11,040 nucleotides of DNA from Candidatus Calditenuaceae archaeon JGI OTU-3 (GTDB lineage: Archaea; Thermoproteota; Nitrososphaeria_A; Caldarchaeales; Calditenuaceae): the NCBI GenBank assembly GCA_000494185.1, contig AWOC01000015.1, forward strand, positions 8,869-19,908, written 5' to 3'. This document shows, piece by piece, positions 1 to 6,539 of the stretch (positions are counted from its first letter, which is position 1; every line of letters starts with the position of its first letter). Position numbers and translations under genes: made by a program. The notes below the pieces were generated by a model that ran no database searches, had not been told where the DNA came from, and worked only from the letters and a program-made list of their open reading frames with translations.

Positions 1-1
1 T

Positions 2-991
2 GTGAGGGGGATGGACGAGCTGAAACAGATCTTCATGAGCTTAAATGTAGAGGGCTGGCGGCCCTCCGAGGCGAGGCGCCTAGACATAGTCAAGCACTAC
101 ATCGACAGGATAAAGGGCCTGATAAGATTGCGGAGAAGGGTGAGGCTGGTTGTAGATTTCTCGAACGGCGCCGGCTGCGCTGTCGGGCCCAGTCTTCTCA
201 GGGAGCTTGGCTGTGACCTCATCCCACTTAACGATTCCCCCGACGGGAGTTTCCCCGCCCACTCGCCCGAGCCTTCACCCGAGACGCTTGCGCAACTCCC
301 CAAGATAGTTGTGGAGGAGGGCGCGGATTTTGGTGCAGGCCTCGACGGAGACGCTGATAGGGCAGTCTTCGTGGACGATAGGGGCCGGTTCCTTGAAGGT
401 GACTTGGCGCTCGCTGTGTTGTTGACCGGTATGGCGAGGAAGGGGAGGATAGTTTATGATGTGAGCAGCAGCTCCGTCGTTGAGGAAGTGGCCAGGCTGC
501 GTGGCTTCACGCCGGTTTTGGCGAGGACCGGTAGGGCGTTTATGTTGAGTAAGATGAGGGAGGTTGATGCCGTGATAGGGGCTGAGAAGAGTAGCCACCT
601 TTATTTCTCGGAGATCTACGGCTTCGACGACGGAATCTATGCAGTCGCGAGGATGGCGGAGCTCGCCTCAGCAAGCCAAACACCCATATCAAGCATCCTT
701 GACAGCTTCCCGAGGTATTACAGCTCAAGTATAAGGGCAGTGGAGGTCCCGGAGGGGCTTAAACAATTAGTGATGGAAAAGGTTGCGGTGAGGCTTAAGC
801 GGATTGCCGAGAGAGTTATCGAGATCGACGGCGTGAAGGCTTACCTTGAGGACGGTTGGCTGCTGGTGAGGCCGTCAAACACTATGCCCCAAATCAAGTA
901 CACGGCCGAGGCTAGAAGCCTCGAAAGACTCAAAGAGCTCCTCGACTTAGCGGAATCTACGCTGAGTGAGGTGCTGCGCGAGAGTGCTTGA
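2..991 (+). CDS. Alpha-D-phosphohexomutase (phosphomannomutase/phosphoglucomutase/phosphoglucosamine mutase family), 5'-truncated by window edge
   Basis: This enzyme family moves phosphate between C1 and C6 of a hexose (glucose, mannose or glucosamine phosphates) and supplies precursors for glycans and nucleotide sugars. The frame is open to the window edge. The 329 visible residues lack domain I with the phosphoserine loop, so roughly 120 residues lie upstream. Visible are the metal-binding loop LDGDADR (residues 114-120), a sugar-binding loop GAEKSSH (193-199; usually GGExSGH-like), and a C-terminal phosphate-binding loop RPSNTMPQ (290-297) in place of the common RxSGTEP. The first visible GTG and ATG codons are unlikely to be the true start, because the family needs the missing domain. 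The following gene overlaps the 3' end, suggesting co-transcription. Family confidence is high; substrate cannot be decided. The two altered loops suggest a divergent subgroup. Confidence 0.88.
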   Translation: MRGMDELKQIFMSLNVEGWRPSEARRLDIVKHYIDRIKGLIRLRRRVRLVVDFSNGAGCAVGPSLLRELGCDLIPLNDSPDGSFPAHSPEPSPETLAQLPKIVVEEGADFGAGLDGDADRAVFVDDRGRFLEGDLALAVLLTGMARKGRIVYDVSSSSVVEEVARLRGFTPVLARTGRAFMLSKMREVDAVIGAEKSSHLYFSEIYGFDDGIYAVARMAELASASQTPISSILDSFPRYYSSSIRAVEVPEGLKQLVMEKVAVRLKRIAERVIEIDGVKAYLEDGWLLVRPSNTMPQIKYTAEARSLERLKELLDLAESTLSEVLRESA

Positions 992-1664
992 CCAGACTGT
1001 CCTGGAAGAATTTGTCAGGCAGCTCGAGATATACGCCGTCAAGACTGGATACGTGGGCATCTTTGTCCTCTCCTTCATCGGGAGCGTAATCCCGTTTCTC
1101 CCCCTACCATACCTGTTTCTGGTGGTTATTTTGTCCGACACCCTTGACCCACTCCTGCTAGGACTCCTCGCCGGATTGGGGGGCGCGCTTGGAAAGATAT
1201 CCTCCTACGCGTTAGGAAGGTTCGGCTACAAGCTAATGGGCGAGGCGAGGAGAAGGAAGATGGACGCTCTCAGAAGACTTATCGACAGGTTCGGGGCGCT
1301 AGGCGTCTTCATCTTCGCCCTAACACCACTCCCCGACGACATACTCTACATCCCCATAGGTATCACGGGCTACTCCTTCACAAAATTCATGATCGCCAGC
1401 ATGGCGGGGAAGGTTATACTGTCGGTGGGCGTCGCCTATCTGGGGAGAGCATATCTATATCTCTTCAGAGCCTTCGAGATCGGCAACGGGCTCAGCACAG
1501 CCATATCTATAGTAGTCCTGGCAGTAATCACCGTCCTCCTCCTGAGGATTGATTGGGAGCTGTTTACAGCCCACTGGGAGAGGGACGGATTGCGGGGCGT
1601 CCTGACAAACCTGCAAGAGATACTCGTACTGAAGAGGAGCAAGAACTCTTCGGCACCGGGATAA
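984..1664 (+). CDS. VTT/DedA-like (SNARE-associated) integral membrane protein
   Basis: A polytopic membrane protein of about 226 residues resembling the VTT/DedA family, which in other organisms includes lipid scramblases and flippases acting in the cytoplasmic membrane. Hydrophobic segments lie roughly at residues 23-52, 54-73, 107-130, 138-160 and 170-188. A small-residue-rich stretch, GLGGALGKISS, lies near 64-74. The polar re-entrant-like motif LTPLPDD (about 113-119) is followed by YIPIG, as in archaeal VTT proteins. I chose GTG 984 because GAGGTG at 968-973 is a good Shine-Dalgarno sequence 10 nt upstream; GTG 966 in the same frame is the alternative. The start overlaps the end of the phosphohexomutase by 8 nt, so translation is probably coupled. 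The C-terminus is basic and likely cytoplasmic. The transported lipid, if any, is unknown. Confidence 0.75.
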   Translation: MLDQTVLEEFVRQLEIYAVKTGYVGIFVLSFIGSVIPFLPLPYLFLVVILSDTLDPLLLGLLAGLGGALGKISSYALGRFGYKLMGEARRRKMDALRRLIDRFGALGVFIFALTPLPDDILYIPIGITGYSFTKFMIASMAGKVILSVGVAYLGRAYLYLFRAFEIGNGLSTAISIVVLAVITVLLLRIDWELFTAHWERDGLRGVLTNLQEILVLKRSKNSSAPG

Positions 1665-1703
1665 AGGGAAATAGGCGGCTACTCCCCACCTAGGCGCGGA
1701 GAG

Positions 1704-2915
1704 TTGGCTCTTAGGAAGCTTTATCGGAGCTACGACATAGCCGTACTGGACGAGAACTCGGAATACTTAGGCGTCAGCAGAACCCTTCTGATGGAGAACG
1801 CTGGGGCCAAGGTCGCACGTGTTGTCTCGGAGGTTGAGGGGAGTGTGAAGGGAAAGAAGGTTCTCGTGGTGGCTGGCCCGGGAAACAACGGCGGCGACGC
1901 CTTCGTCGCCGCGAGGCATCTTGCAGGAATGGGCGCCAGAGTTGCAGTCATACTGCTCTCAACGCCGGAGCGGATCAGGACTCGGGAGACGAGGCACAAT
2001 TGGAGTATCCTCGAGAGAATGTGCATGACTGTCGAAAGACACGTCGCCGCAGATGAACGGGAAGTGATGGAGTTGAAACAGCTCTTCGGCTCCGTGGAAG
2101 TGATAGTAGACGGAATATTCGGGACAGGGATTAGGGGAGAGGTCAGGGAACCCTTTAAGACGGCGATCGGCCTAATCAATAGCTCTCAAGCCAGGATCTA
2201 CTCCATAGACGTTCCCTCCGGCGTGGACCCAGATACCGGCTCCTATTCACTCGCAGTAAGACCCCACATAACCGTCACCCTCCACGGCCCCAAACCTTTC
2301 ACATCGGTGCCGGGCGTCCACTCCGGGCGATTATTCGTCGAGGATATTGGTGCGCCTCCCGAGAGCGAGCTTATCGCGGGGCCCGGCGACCTCAGCTACG
2401 CAAAAAGCCGCGCAGGGGTGGTCGGCGCGGCCACGATTCGCGGCTCGGGAATGCCTGCTGAGGGCGCCCGTGACGCCCTGACAGTCCTTGGGGTTAAAAG
2501 CCGCATCGAGGAATCTAACGGAGGGTTAGTGATTGAGCTCGATGGTCTTATAGTCACCGACACACCTACCCTAACGCTGGCAGGCGAGTCAATATTTGTT
2601 CTGCCTCACCCTAGTCCGAGACCTGGGGAGGCTCTGGCAACGGCGCAGCGGGTGGGGCGCCCGGTCTATCTGCTTGGCGGTCAGGACGGGCTGTCGGACG
2701 GCTCCTTCGAGAAATCAAACTGGATCGAGCCGGAGATAGTCTCTCCCTATCACCGTGGCGTCGTGTCAGGGCTCGTAGCCTACTTCGCGGCCCAGTGTGG
2801 CGAGGCGCTGTACTGCATGGGTGCGGCCTGCTACGCCGCAAGGGCCGCCCTGAGGGATGGCGGCGCCCTCGGTCGCGAGGCTTATCTCGAGAGGCTTAAA
2901 ACGATCGTTGGTTAA
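1704..2915 (+). CDS. nnrE: NAD(P)H-hydrate epimerase (YjeF_N domain) with a degenerate, dehydratase-like C-terminal domain
   Basis: The N-terminal domain interconverts the R and S epimers of NADHX/NADPHX, the hydrated and damaged forms of NAD(P)H. Visible YjeF_N motifs are LMENAG (29-34), the phosphate-binding loop GPGNNGGD (58-65), DGIFGTG (136-142) and SIDVPSGVDPDTG (167-179). In the usual fused archaeal/bacterial protein (~500 aa) an ADP/ATP-dependent dehydratase domain of ~270 residues follows. Here only ~175 residues follow. The stretch RGVVSGLVAYFAAQ (351-364) aligns by eye with the dehydratase GDVLTGIIAGLLAQ-type helix, but the catalytic Asp is absent and the KGTYG-like entry region is not recognisable. 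Repair activity may therefore be epimerase only, with the dehydratase supplied elsewhere. The TTG start is the only good candidate before the first conserved motif; GGAGAG abuts it. The stop lies 3 nt from the stop of a convergent gene. Confidence 0.88.
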   Translation: MALRKLYRSYDIAVLDENSEYLGVSRTLLMENAGAKVARVVSEVEGSVKGKKVLVVAGPGNNGGDAFVAARHLAGMGARVAVILLSTPERIRTRETRHNWSILERMCMTVERHVAADEREVMELKQLFGSVEVIVDGIFGTGIRGEVREPFKTAIGLINSSQARIYSIDVPSGVDPDTGSYSLAVRPHITVTLHGPKPFTSVPGVHSGRLFVEDIGAPPESELIAGPGDLSYAKSRAGVVGAATIRGSGMPAEGARDALTVLGVKSRIEESNGGLVIELDGLIVTDTPTLTLAGESIFVLPHPSPRPGEALATAQRVGRPVYLLGGQDGLSDGSFEKSNWIEPEIVSPYHRGVVSGLVAYFAAQCGEALYCMGAACYAARAALRDGGALGREAYLERLKTIVG

Positions 2916-2926
2916 AACCTATTTTT
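2910..2926. terminator. Possible bidirectional T-run terminator between convergent genes
   Basis: The 3-nt gap between two convergent stop codons sits in an AT-rich patch. The + strand has TTTTT at 2922-2926 and the - strand has TTTT opposite 2914-2917. Short T-runs are the known intrinsic termination signal for archaeal RNA polymerase. There is no hairpin. The runs are short, so this is tentative. Confidence 0.3.
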
Positions 2927-3725
2927 CGAGGCCAAGCTCGCTTAGGAGGGCTAGAAGACCTTTGAAAGACTCCGTCGTCCCATCCTGCTTGGTACCGCCT
3001 GGCGGCGTGTAGTGTGTCTCGAGCGAGATGACGCCTCGGAACCAGCTAGCAAGGTCCTTGAGATGGCCGCGGTAATCTATCGCGCCGATGCCGATCGGCT
3101 TAAACCTGAAGGCCCCGCCCTCGACGCGGGCGTCTTTAAGATGTATGTGGACCACATGGTCCCTGACGTAGTTGAATCCATCTGGGTAGGGAGTCTCCCG
3201 CGCGAAGAACGAGTTTCCGGGATCCCAGAGCACCTTCAACCAACGTCCCCCAGCCCTCTCCAGAAGCTGGGCCGCCTCCCTCCCCGTACCCACCATACAA
3301 CTGTACTCATTCTCTACAGCGAGGAGCACCCCTTCATCCGACGCCATATCTATCGCTGGGCCGAGAAGCTCAACAATCCTGCCAAGATACCTGTCTAAGC
3401 TCCCCTCCCACCAGAAAGTGAAGATCCGCGTGAATTCTAGGTCGAGCTTTTTCGTTATCTCTATCGCCCTCTTCAGAGTCTTGAGATTATCCCCCAGGCC
3501 GGCCTCGATGTATGTCTTAAAAGCGTAAGAATCTACGTTTGATATTTCGAGCCCATACTTCTCCGCCAAGCTCTTGAGCTCGGAGATCTTCTGGTCTTCG
3601 AGTGCTACGACGTTCCGTCCCCACACGTCTCTGATCTCGACGAATGAGGCGCCTAGCCCCTTGATTACTCGGAATGCGTGGTCGGGGTCTTGTGATACCT
3701 CGTCTGAGACAATTCCGAGATTCAT
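2919..3725 (-). CDS. Sugar phosphate isomerase/epimerase, xylose isomerase-like TIM barrel
   Basis: A 268-residue protein of the AP_endonuc_2/xylose isomerase-like TIM-barrel superfamily, whose members isomerise or epimerise sugars, keto-sugars and inositol derivatives using a divalent metal. Candidate metal ligands at the expected strand ends are E138 (AVENE), D168 (LWDPGN), H193/H195 (VVHIHLKD) and E236 (SLETHY). The start is ATG 3725, which overlaps the upstream gene's stop as ATGA. A longer frame to 3806 exists but would add 27 residues inside the upstream gene. It is the last gene of a three-gene - strand operon. The substrate cannot be named from sequence; 2-keto-inositol, hydroxypyruvate, ketohexoses and their phosphates are all possible in this superfamily. 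Confidence 0.85.
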   Translation of the reverse strand: MNLGIVSDEVSQDPDHAFRVIKGLGASFVEIRDVWGRNVVALEDQKISELKSLAEKYGLEISNVDSYAFKTYIEAGLGDNLKTLKRAIEITKKLDLEFTRIFTFWWEGSLDRYLGRIVELLGPAIDMASDEGVLLAVENEYSCMVGTGREAAQLLERAGGRWLKVLWDPGNSFFARETPYPDGFNYVRDHVVHIHLKDARVEGGAFRFKPIGIGAIDYRGHLKDLASWFRGVISLETHYTPPGGTKQDGTTESFKGLLALLSELGLEK

Positions 3726-4507
3726 ATAATCGCCCTCAAGTAGTCCCTGTATTTGGGTATAATTAAGTCTCCGCTGGTGAGGTCCCGGTGCCAGTATCTC
3801 TCCCACTCGATCGAGACGTATCCCTCGTAACCGGCTGACCGCAGGTCACGTATGATCTCCTTGATTGGGACGATTCCGGCTCCAGGCGGCGTAAAGATTC
3901 TCCGCCCACCCTCGGGTCTAAAGTCCTTTATGTGGACGTGTGCTATCCTATCACCTATGATCTTGAAGGCTTCGCCGTGACTCCCGCCCGCATAAATTAT
4001 GTTTGCGGGATCGTAAAGTATTTCCGCAGACGGATACTCCTCGATGAGGTAACGCAGGTTATCAATTATTGCGAGGTAGTCATGTGTCTCGAGAAGTATC
4101 TTCACACCCGCTACGCCGGACCGCCTCTTAAGGCCCTCGACAGCCTCGCCTATCCTCCGCGCGGTCTCTCTAGGTTTGTGAGACATCTCGCCTCCATATA
4201 TCCTAACACCCATGGCGCCGATCTCCCCGGCCATCCTAAGGAGAGTAATGCCTAGTTTCTCCCCCACCTCTTCCCCCTCAGTCAAGAGGGATGAGGCCCG
4301 CAGGTATCCCGACAACACGGCGACAGGGACTCTATGCCTTTCTAGGAGAGCCTTAGCTTCTGACGGGATCGGCGTCTCGGGCCTCAGGTGTATACCGTCG
4401 TCAGCCACCCGGAGCTCCACTCCGTCAAAGCCCCACTTCGCCGCCCTCTTCAACACTTCGGCCAGGCCTAGCTCAGGGTAGGCAAGCGACGTGAAGCACA
4501 GCCTCAA
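3722..4507 (-). CDS. Sugar phosphate isomerase/epimerase, second xylose isomerase-like TIM barrel
   Basis: A 261-residue TIM-barrel protein of the same superfamily as its downstream neighbour, but only distantly similar to it. Predicted metal ligands are E140 and H142 (LLETHD), D166 (LYDPAN), H192 (HVHIKD) and E234 (SIEWE). The N-terminus (FTSLAYPELGLAEVLKRA) is typical of the first strand and helix. The start is TTG 4507, overlapping the oxidoreductase stop as TTGA, and the end overlaps the next start as ATGA. Translational coupling of all three genes is therefore likely. Two divergent paralogous barrels next to a Gfo/Idh/MocA dehydrogenase fit an oxidise-isomerise-cleave route for a sugar or cyclitol. 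The exact reaction is unknown. Confidence 0.85.
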   Translation of the reverse strand: MRLCFTSLAYPELGLAEVLKRAAKWGFDGVELRVADDGIHLRPETPIPSEAKALLERHRVPVAVLSGYLRASSLLTEGEEVGEKLGITLLRMAGEIGAMGVRIYGGEMSHKPRETARRIGEAVEGLKRRSGVAGVKILLETHDYLAIIDNLRYLIEEYPSAEILYDPANIIYAGGSHGEAFKIIGDRIAHVHIKDFRPEGGRRIFTPPGAGIVPIKEIIRDLRSAGYEGYVSIEWERYWHRDLTSGDLIIPKYRDYLRAII

Positions 4508-5547
4508 TCTCTCAAAACCTCTAGGGGCAGGCTGACAAAGAAGCGGCTCTCCGCGCTCCTGTATATCGATTTTATCAGCTCGAGGCTTCTATATCCCTCC
4601 CGGCCGCTTACTCTGAAGCTATCTCCAGTCCTTAGACATCTAGCAAAGTCGTCCACGAGCCTCTTATGTAGCTCCCCGAACTGGGCTTCCCCGACTACAC
4701 TGATTTCGCCGCTCTCAGTATAGGCTCTTAATGATTGATCCGTAAGTATGGCCTGACCCTTTGTCCCGAGGACCCTTATCTGCCTATACTGCTTCGAGGG
4801 ACTTCTGGCGCAGACCGTCGCGACAATGCTCCCTAGGGAGCCATTTCTAAACTCTACGAGGGCCACCGCAGTGTCCTCAACCTCTATCGATGGGTGGGCT
4901 TGGTTTAAGGTCATCCCCGCCACTATCGAGGCCTCGCCCCCAAACCAGAGAGCGAGGTCTATAGTGTGTATGGCCTGGTTCATGAGGACTCCTCCTCCCT
5001 CCGTCTCCCAGTAGCCGCGCCAGCTCTGGGCCAAGAGATCTCTCCTATAGTAGTCGTCCTCTCCTCTCCACCACTTCAGCTCAGCCTCGATCATCAGCAG
5101 TCTCCCAAGAGCACCCTTATCGATAAGCTCCTTCAGCTTCTCAGCAGCCTCCATGTATCTCTCTTGGAAAACTACTCCAAGCCTAAGCATCTTCTCCTCT
5201 GCAACTCTTATTATCCGCTTGGCTCCACTGAGCGTGGTAGCCATCGGCTTCTCCACTAGGACGTGCTTGTCGTGCAGGAGCGCGTATAGCGCTTGTGGGC
5301 CATGCAAATAGGAGGGTGTAGCGATTATCAGGGCCTCTATGTCCCTATTCCTAGCCGCCCCGTCGATTGAGGTGTAGGACTCGGCTCCTAGCTCCCTGCC
5401 AATGCTTTCCGCCCTCTCCCGCACCTGGTCAACGACCGCGACCAGCCTCGTAGATTCGAGACTTGCCACGTTGCGGGCATGTATCTGGCCTATGACTCCA
5501 AGTCCGACCACCCCTACTCCTACAGGATCCAACTCGAAGACAACCAT
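4504..5547 (-). CDS. Gfo/Idh/MocA family NAD(P)-dependent oxidoreductase
   Basis: This family oxidises or reduces a hydroxyl of sugars, sugar nucleotides or inositols with NAD(P). With the start at ATG 5547 the protein has 347 residues, usual for the family. The N-terminal Rossmann domain shows GLGVIG (15-20), an acidic end to strand 2 (VAVVD, D40) and ATPSYLH (76-82). The family signature EKP with the catalytic-site lysine is at 99-101. NQAIHTIDLALW (190-201) supplies the His/Asp pair (H194, D197) of the C-terminal domain. The open frame continues upstream to 5670 but only by reading through the tRNA gene, so I reject that extension. It is the first gene of the operon with two TIM-barrel isomerases. 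No good Shine-Dalgarno sequence is visible; GAGGT lies too close to the ATG. Confidence 0.9.
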   Translation of the reverse strand: MVVFELDPVGVGVVGLGVIGQIHARNVASLESTRLVAVVDQVRERAESIGRELGAESYTSIDGAARNRDIEALIIATPSYLHGPQALYALLHDKHVLVEKPMATTLSGAKRIIRVAEEKMLRLGVVFQERYMEAAEKLKELIDKGALGRLLMIEAELKWWRGEDDYYRRDLLAQSWRGYWETEGGGVLMNQAIHTIDLALWFGGEASIVAGMTLNQAHPSIEVEDTAVALVEFRNGSLGSIVATVCARSPSKQYRQIRVLGTKGQAILTDQSLRAYTESGEISVVGEAQFGELHKRLVDDFARCLRTGDSFRVSGREGYRSLELIKSIYRSAESRFFVSLPLEVLRD

Positions 5548-5587
5548 GACCTCATCCAGATATAGTTTCGCCGAGCGCTGAACGATT

Positions 5588-5662
5588 CGGGCCCGCTGGG
5601 ACTTGAACCCAGGACCTCCGGCTCCGCAGGCCGGCGCCCTATCCATGCTAGGCCACGGGCCC
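5588..5662 (-). tRNA. tRNA-Arg (anticodon GCG)
   Basis: A complete cloverleaf is readable on the - strand. The acceptor stem GGGCCCG pairs perfectly with CGGGCCC, and the discriminator is G. The D stem is GCCT/GGGC. The anticodon stem CCGGC/GCCGG encloses the loop CTGCGGA, giving anticodon GCG for arginine CGC codons. The variable loop AGGTC is short, and the T arm is CTGGG-TTCAAGT-CCCAG. CCA is not encoded and no intron is present. Strong G-C stems suit a thermophile. It has its own TATA-like element 28 nt upstream and could be followed by read-through into the sugar operon 40 nt downstream. Confidence 0.96.
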
Positions 5663-5685
5663 GATATCACGGATCTGCGTCGATG

Positions 5686-5694
5686 CTTTTTATG
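5686..5694 (-). promoter_or_regulatory. TATA-like box for tRNA-Arg
   Basis: On the - strand CATAAAAAG is centred about 28 nt before the mature tRNA 5' end, the usual archaeal TATA spacing. It lies immediately after the stop codon of the GDPD gene. Confidence 0.6.
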
Positions 5695-5696
5695 AT

Positions 5697-6437
5697 TTAT
5701 TCACCCATACGTAGAGCCGCGGCTATGTGGTCAGGCGCATCGGTCACGATGGCTCCTACACCAGCCTCGGCCAGTCTCCTGGCCTCGGAAGCATCGTTGA
5801 CGGTCCACGCCTCCAACGACATGTTTCGCGCTCGGGCATAGTGTGTCAGATCCCGTGTTATTAGGCTGTGGTGGAGGGCTAAGCCGCATGCACCACGCGC
5901 GACTGCTCTGAATATGAGGGGCTCGAGGCCACCCACTCTCTCAACTTCGCGGGGGCCAGCTATAAGTGTCACCGGGATGCGGGGCTCCAGTTGCCTCGAG
6001 CGGGTGAGGGCCTCCTCGTGAAAGCTCGCAATAACCACCCACTCCTCCGCGTTATGCAGTTTCACGGTGTGTACTATCCGCCTCACTGTTGCTGGCTCCT
6101 TCACCTCGATGTGCAGCACAACACGCCCCGCCACCTCTGTTAAAACATCGTCAAGGCGGGGCACCCGCTCGCCTGCGAAATCTGGCGACATCCAAGAGCC
6201 TGCGTCAAGCCGCAAAATCTCGCTCCAAGTCAACTCCCCCACAGCCCCCTGTCCATCTGTAGTCCTATCCACAGTCTCGTCGTGCATGAGGATAAGCACA
6301 CCTTCCTTAGTTGATCTAACGTCAATCTCGATCGCGTCGACTCGAAGCCTCAGGGCCTCTCTAATACTGCGCATCGTGTTTTCGGGGAATCTGCTGGACA
6401 GGCCCCTATGAGCTATGACTAGAGGCGTGTAGCGCAT
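5697..6437 (-). CDS. Glycerophosphodiester phosphodiesterase (GDPD family)
   Basis: The family hydrolyses glycerophosphodiesters, from lipid turnover, to an alcohol and glycerol phosphate. It uses a TIM-barrel fold with a divalent metal. The 246-residue length is typical of cytosolic GDPDs and there is no signal peptide. Visible catalytic and metal motifs are AHRG (9-12), PENT (18-21), EID (37-39), the catalytic HDETVDRTTDG (52-62) and EVK (111-113). The C-terminal AWTVNDA (175-181) and GAIVTDAPD (197-205) are also characteristic. The start ATG 6437 sits just before the conserved first strand; a weak GAT-ATG-rich element lies about 30 nt upstream. In archaea the substrate would be glycerol-1-phosphate or other polyol diesters, which is inference. 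It may be a single-gene transcription unit. Confidence 0.92.
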   Translation of the reverse strand: MRYTPLVIAHRGLSSRFPENTMRSIREALRLRVDAIEIDVRSTKEGVLILMHDETVDRTTDGQGAVGELTWSEILRLDAGSWMSPDFAGERVPRLDDVLTEVAGRVVLHIEVKEPATVRRIVHTVKLHNAEEWVVIASFHEEALTRSRQLEPRIPVTLIAGPREVERVGGLEPLIFRAVARGACGLALHHSLITRDLTHYARARNMSLEAWTVNDASEARRLAEAGVGAIVTDAPDHIAAALRMGE

Positions 6438-6539
6438 GCCGCCTTTATGGGAATACGATCAGACATATCTAGCTATCCCTGATGAGTTGCAGCGATGCTA
6501 GGTTGGGTATGAGTTTGGCTGGGCCGAAATAAGGAACTT

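Noticed and set aside
3726..3806. 27-residue N-terminal extension of the 2919-3725 isomerase
   Set aside because: It lies inside the upstream gene, and ATG 3725 forms a standard ATGA overlap just before the conserved first strand.
5548..5670. 41-residue upstream extension of the Gfo/Idh/MocA frame
   Set aside because: It is translation of the tRNA-Arg gene; conserved family sequence begins after ATG 5547.
6477..6532. Possible C/D-box guide RNA between GDPD and the chimeric ORF
   Set aside because: A TGATGA-like box C and roughly 12-nt spacings are present, but the D and D' boxes (CGAA, CTAG) do not match CTGA, so support is inadequate.
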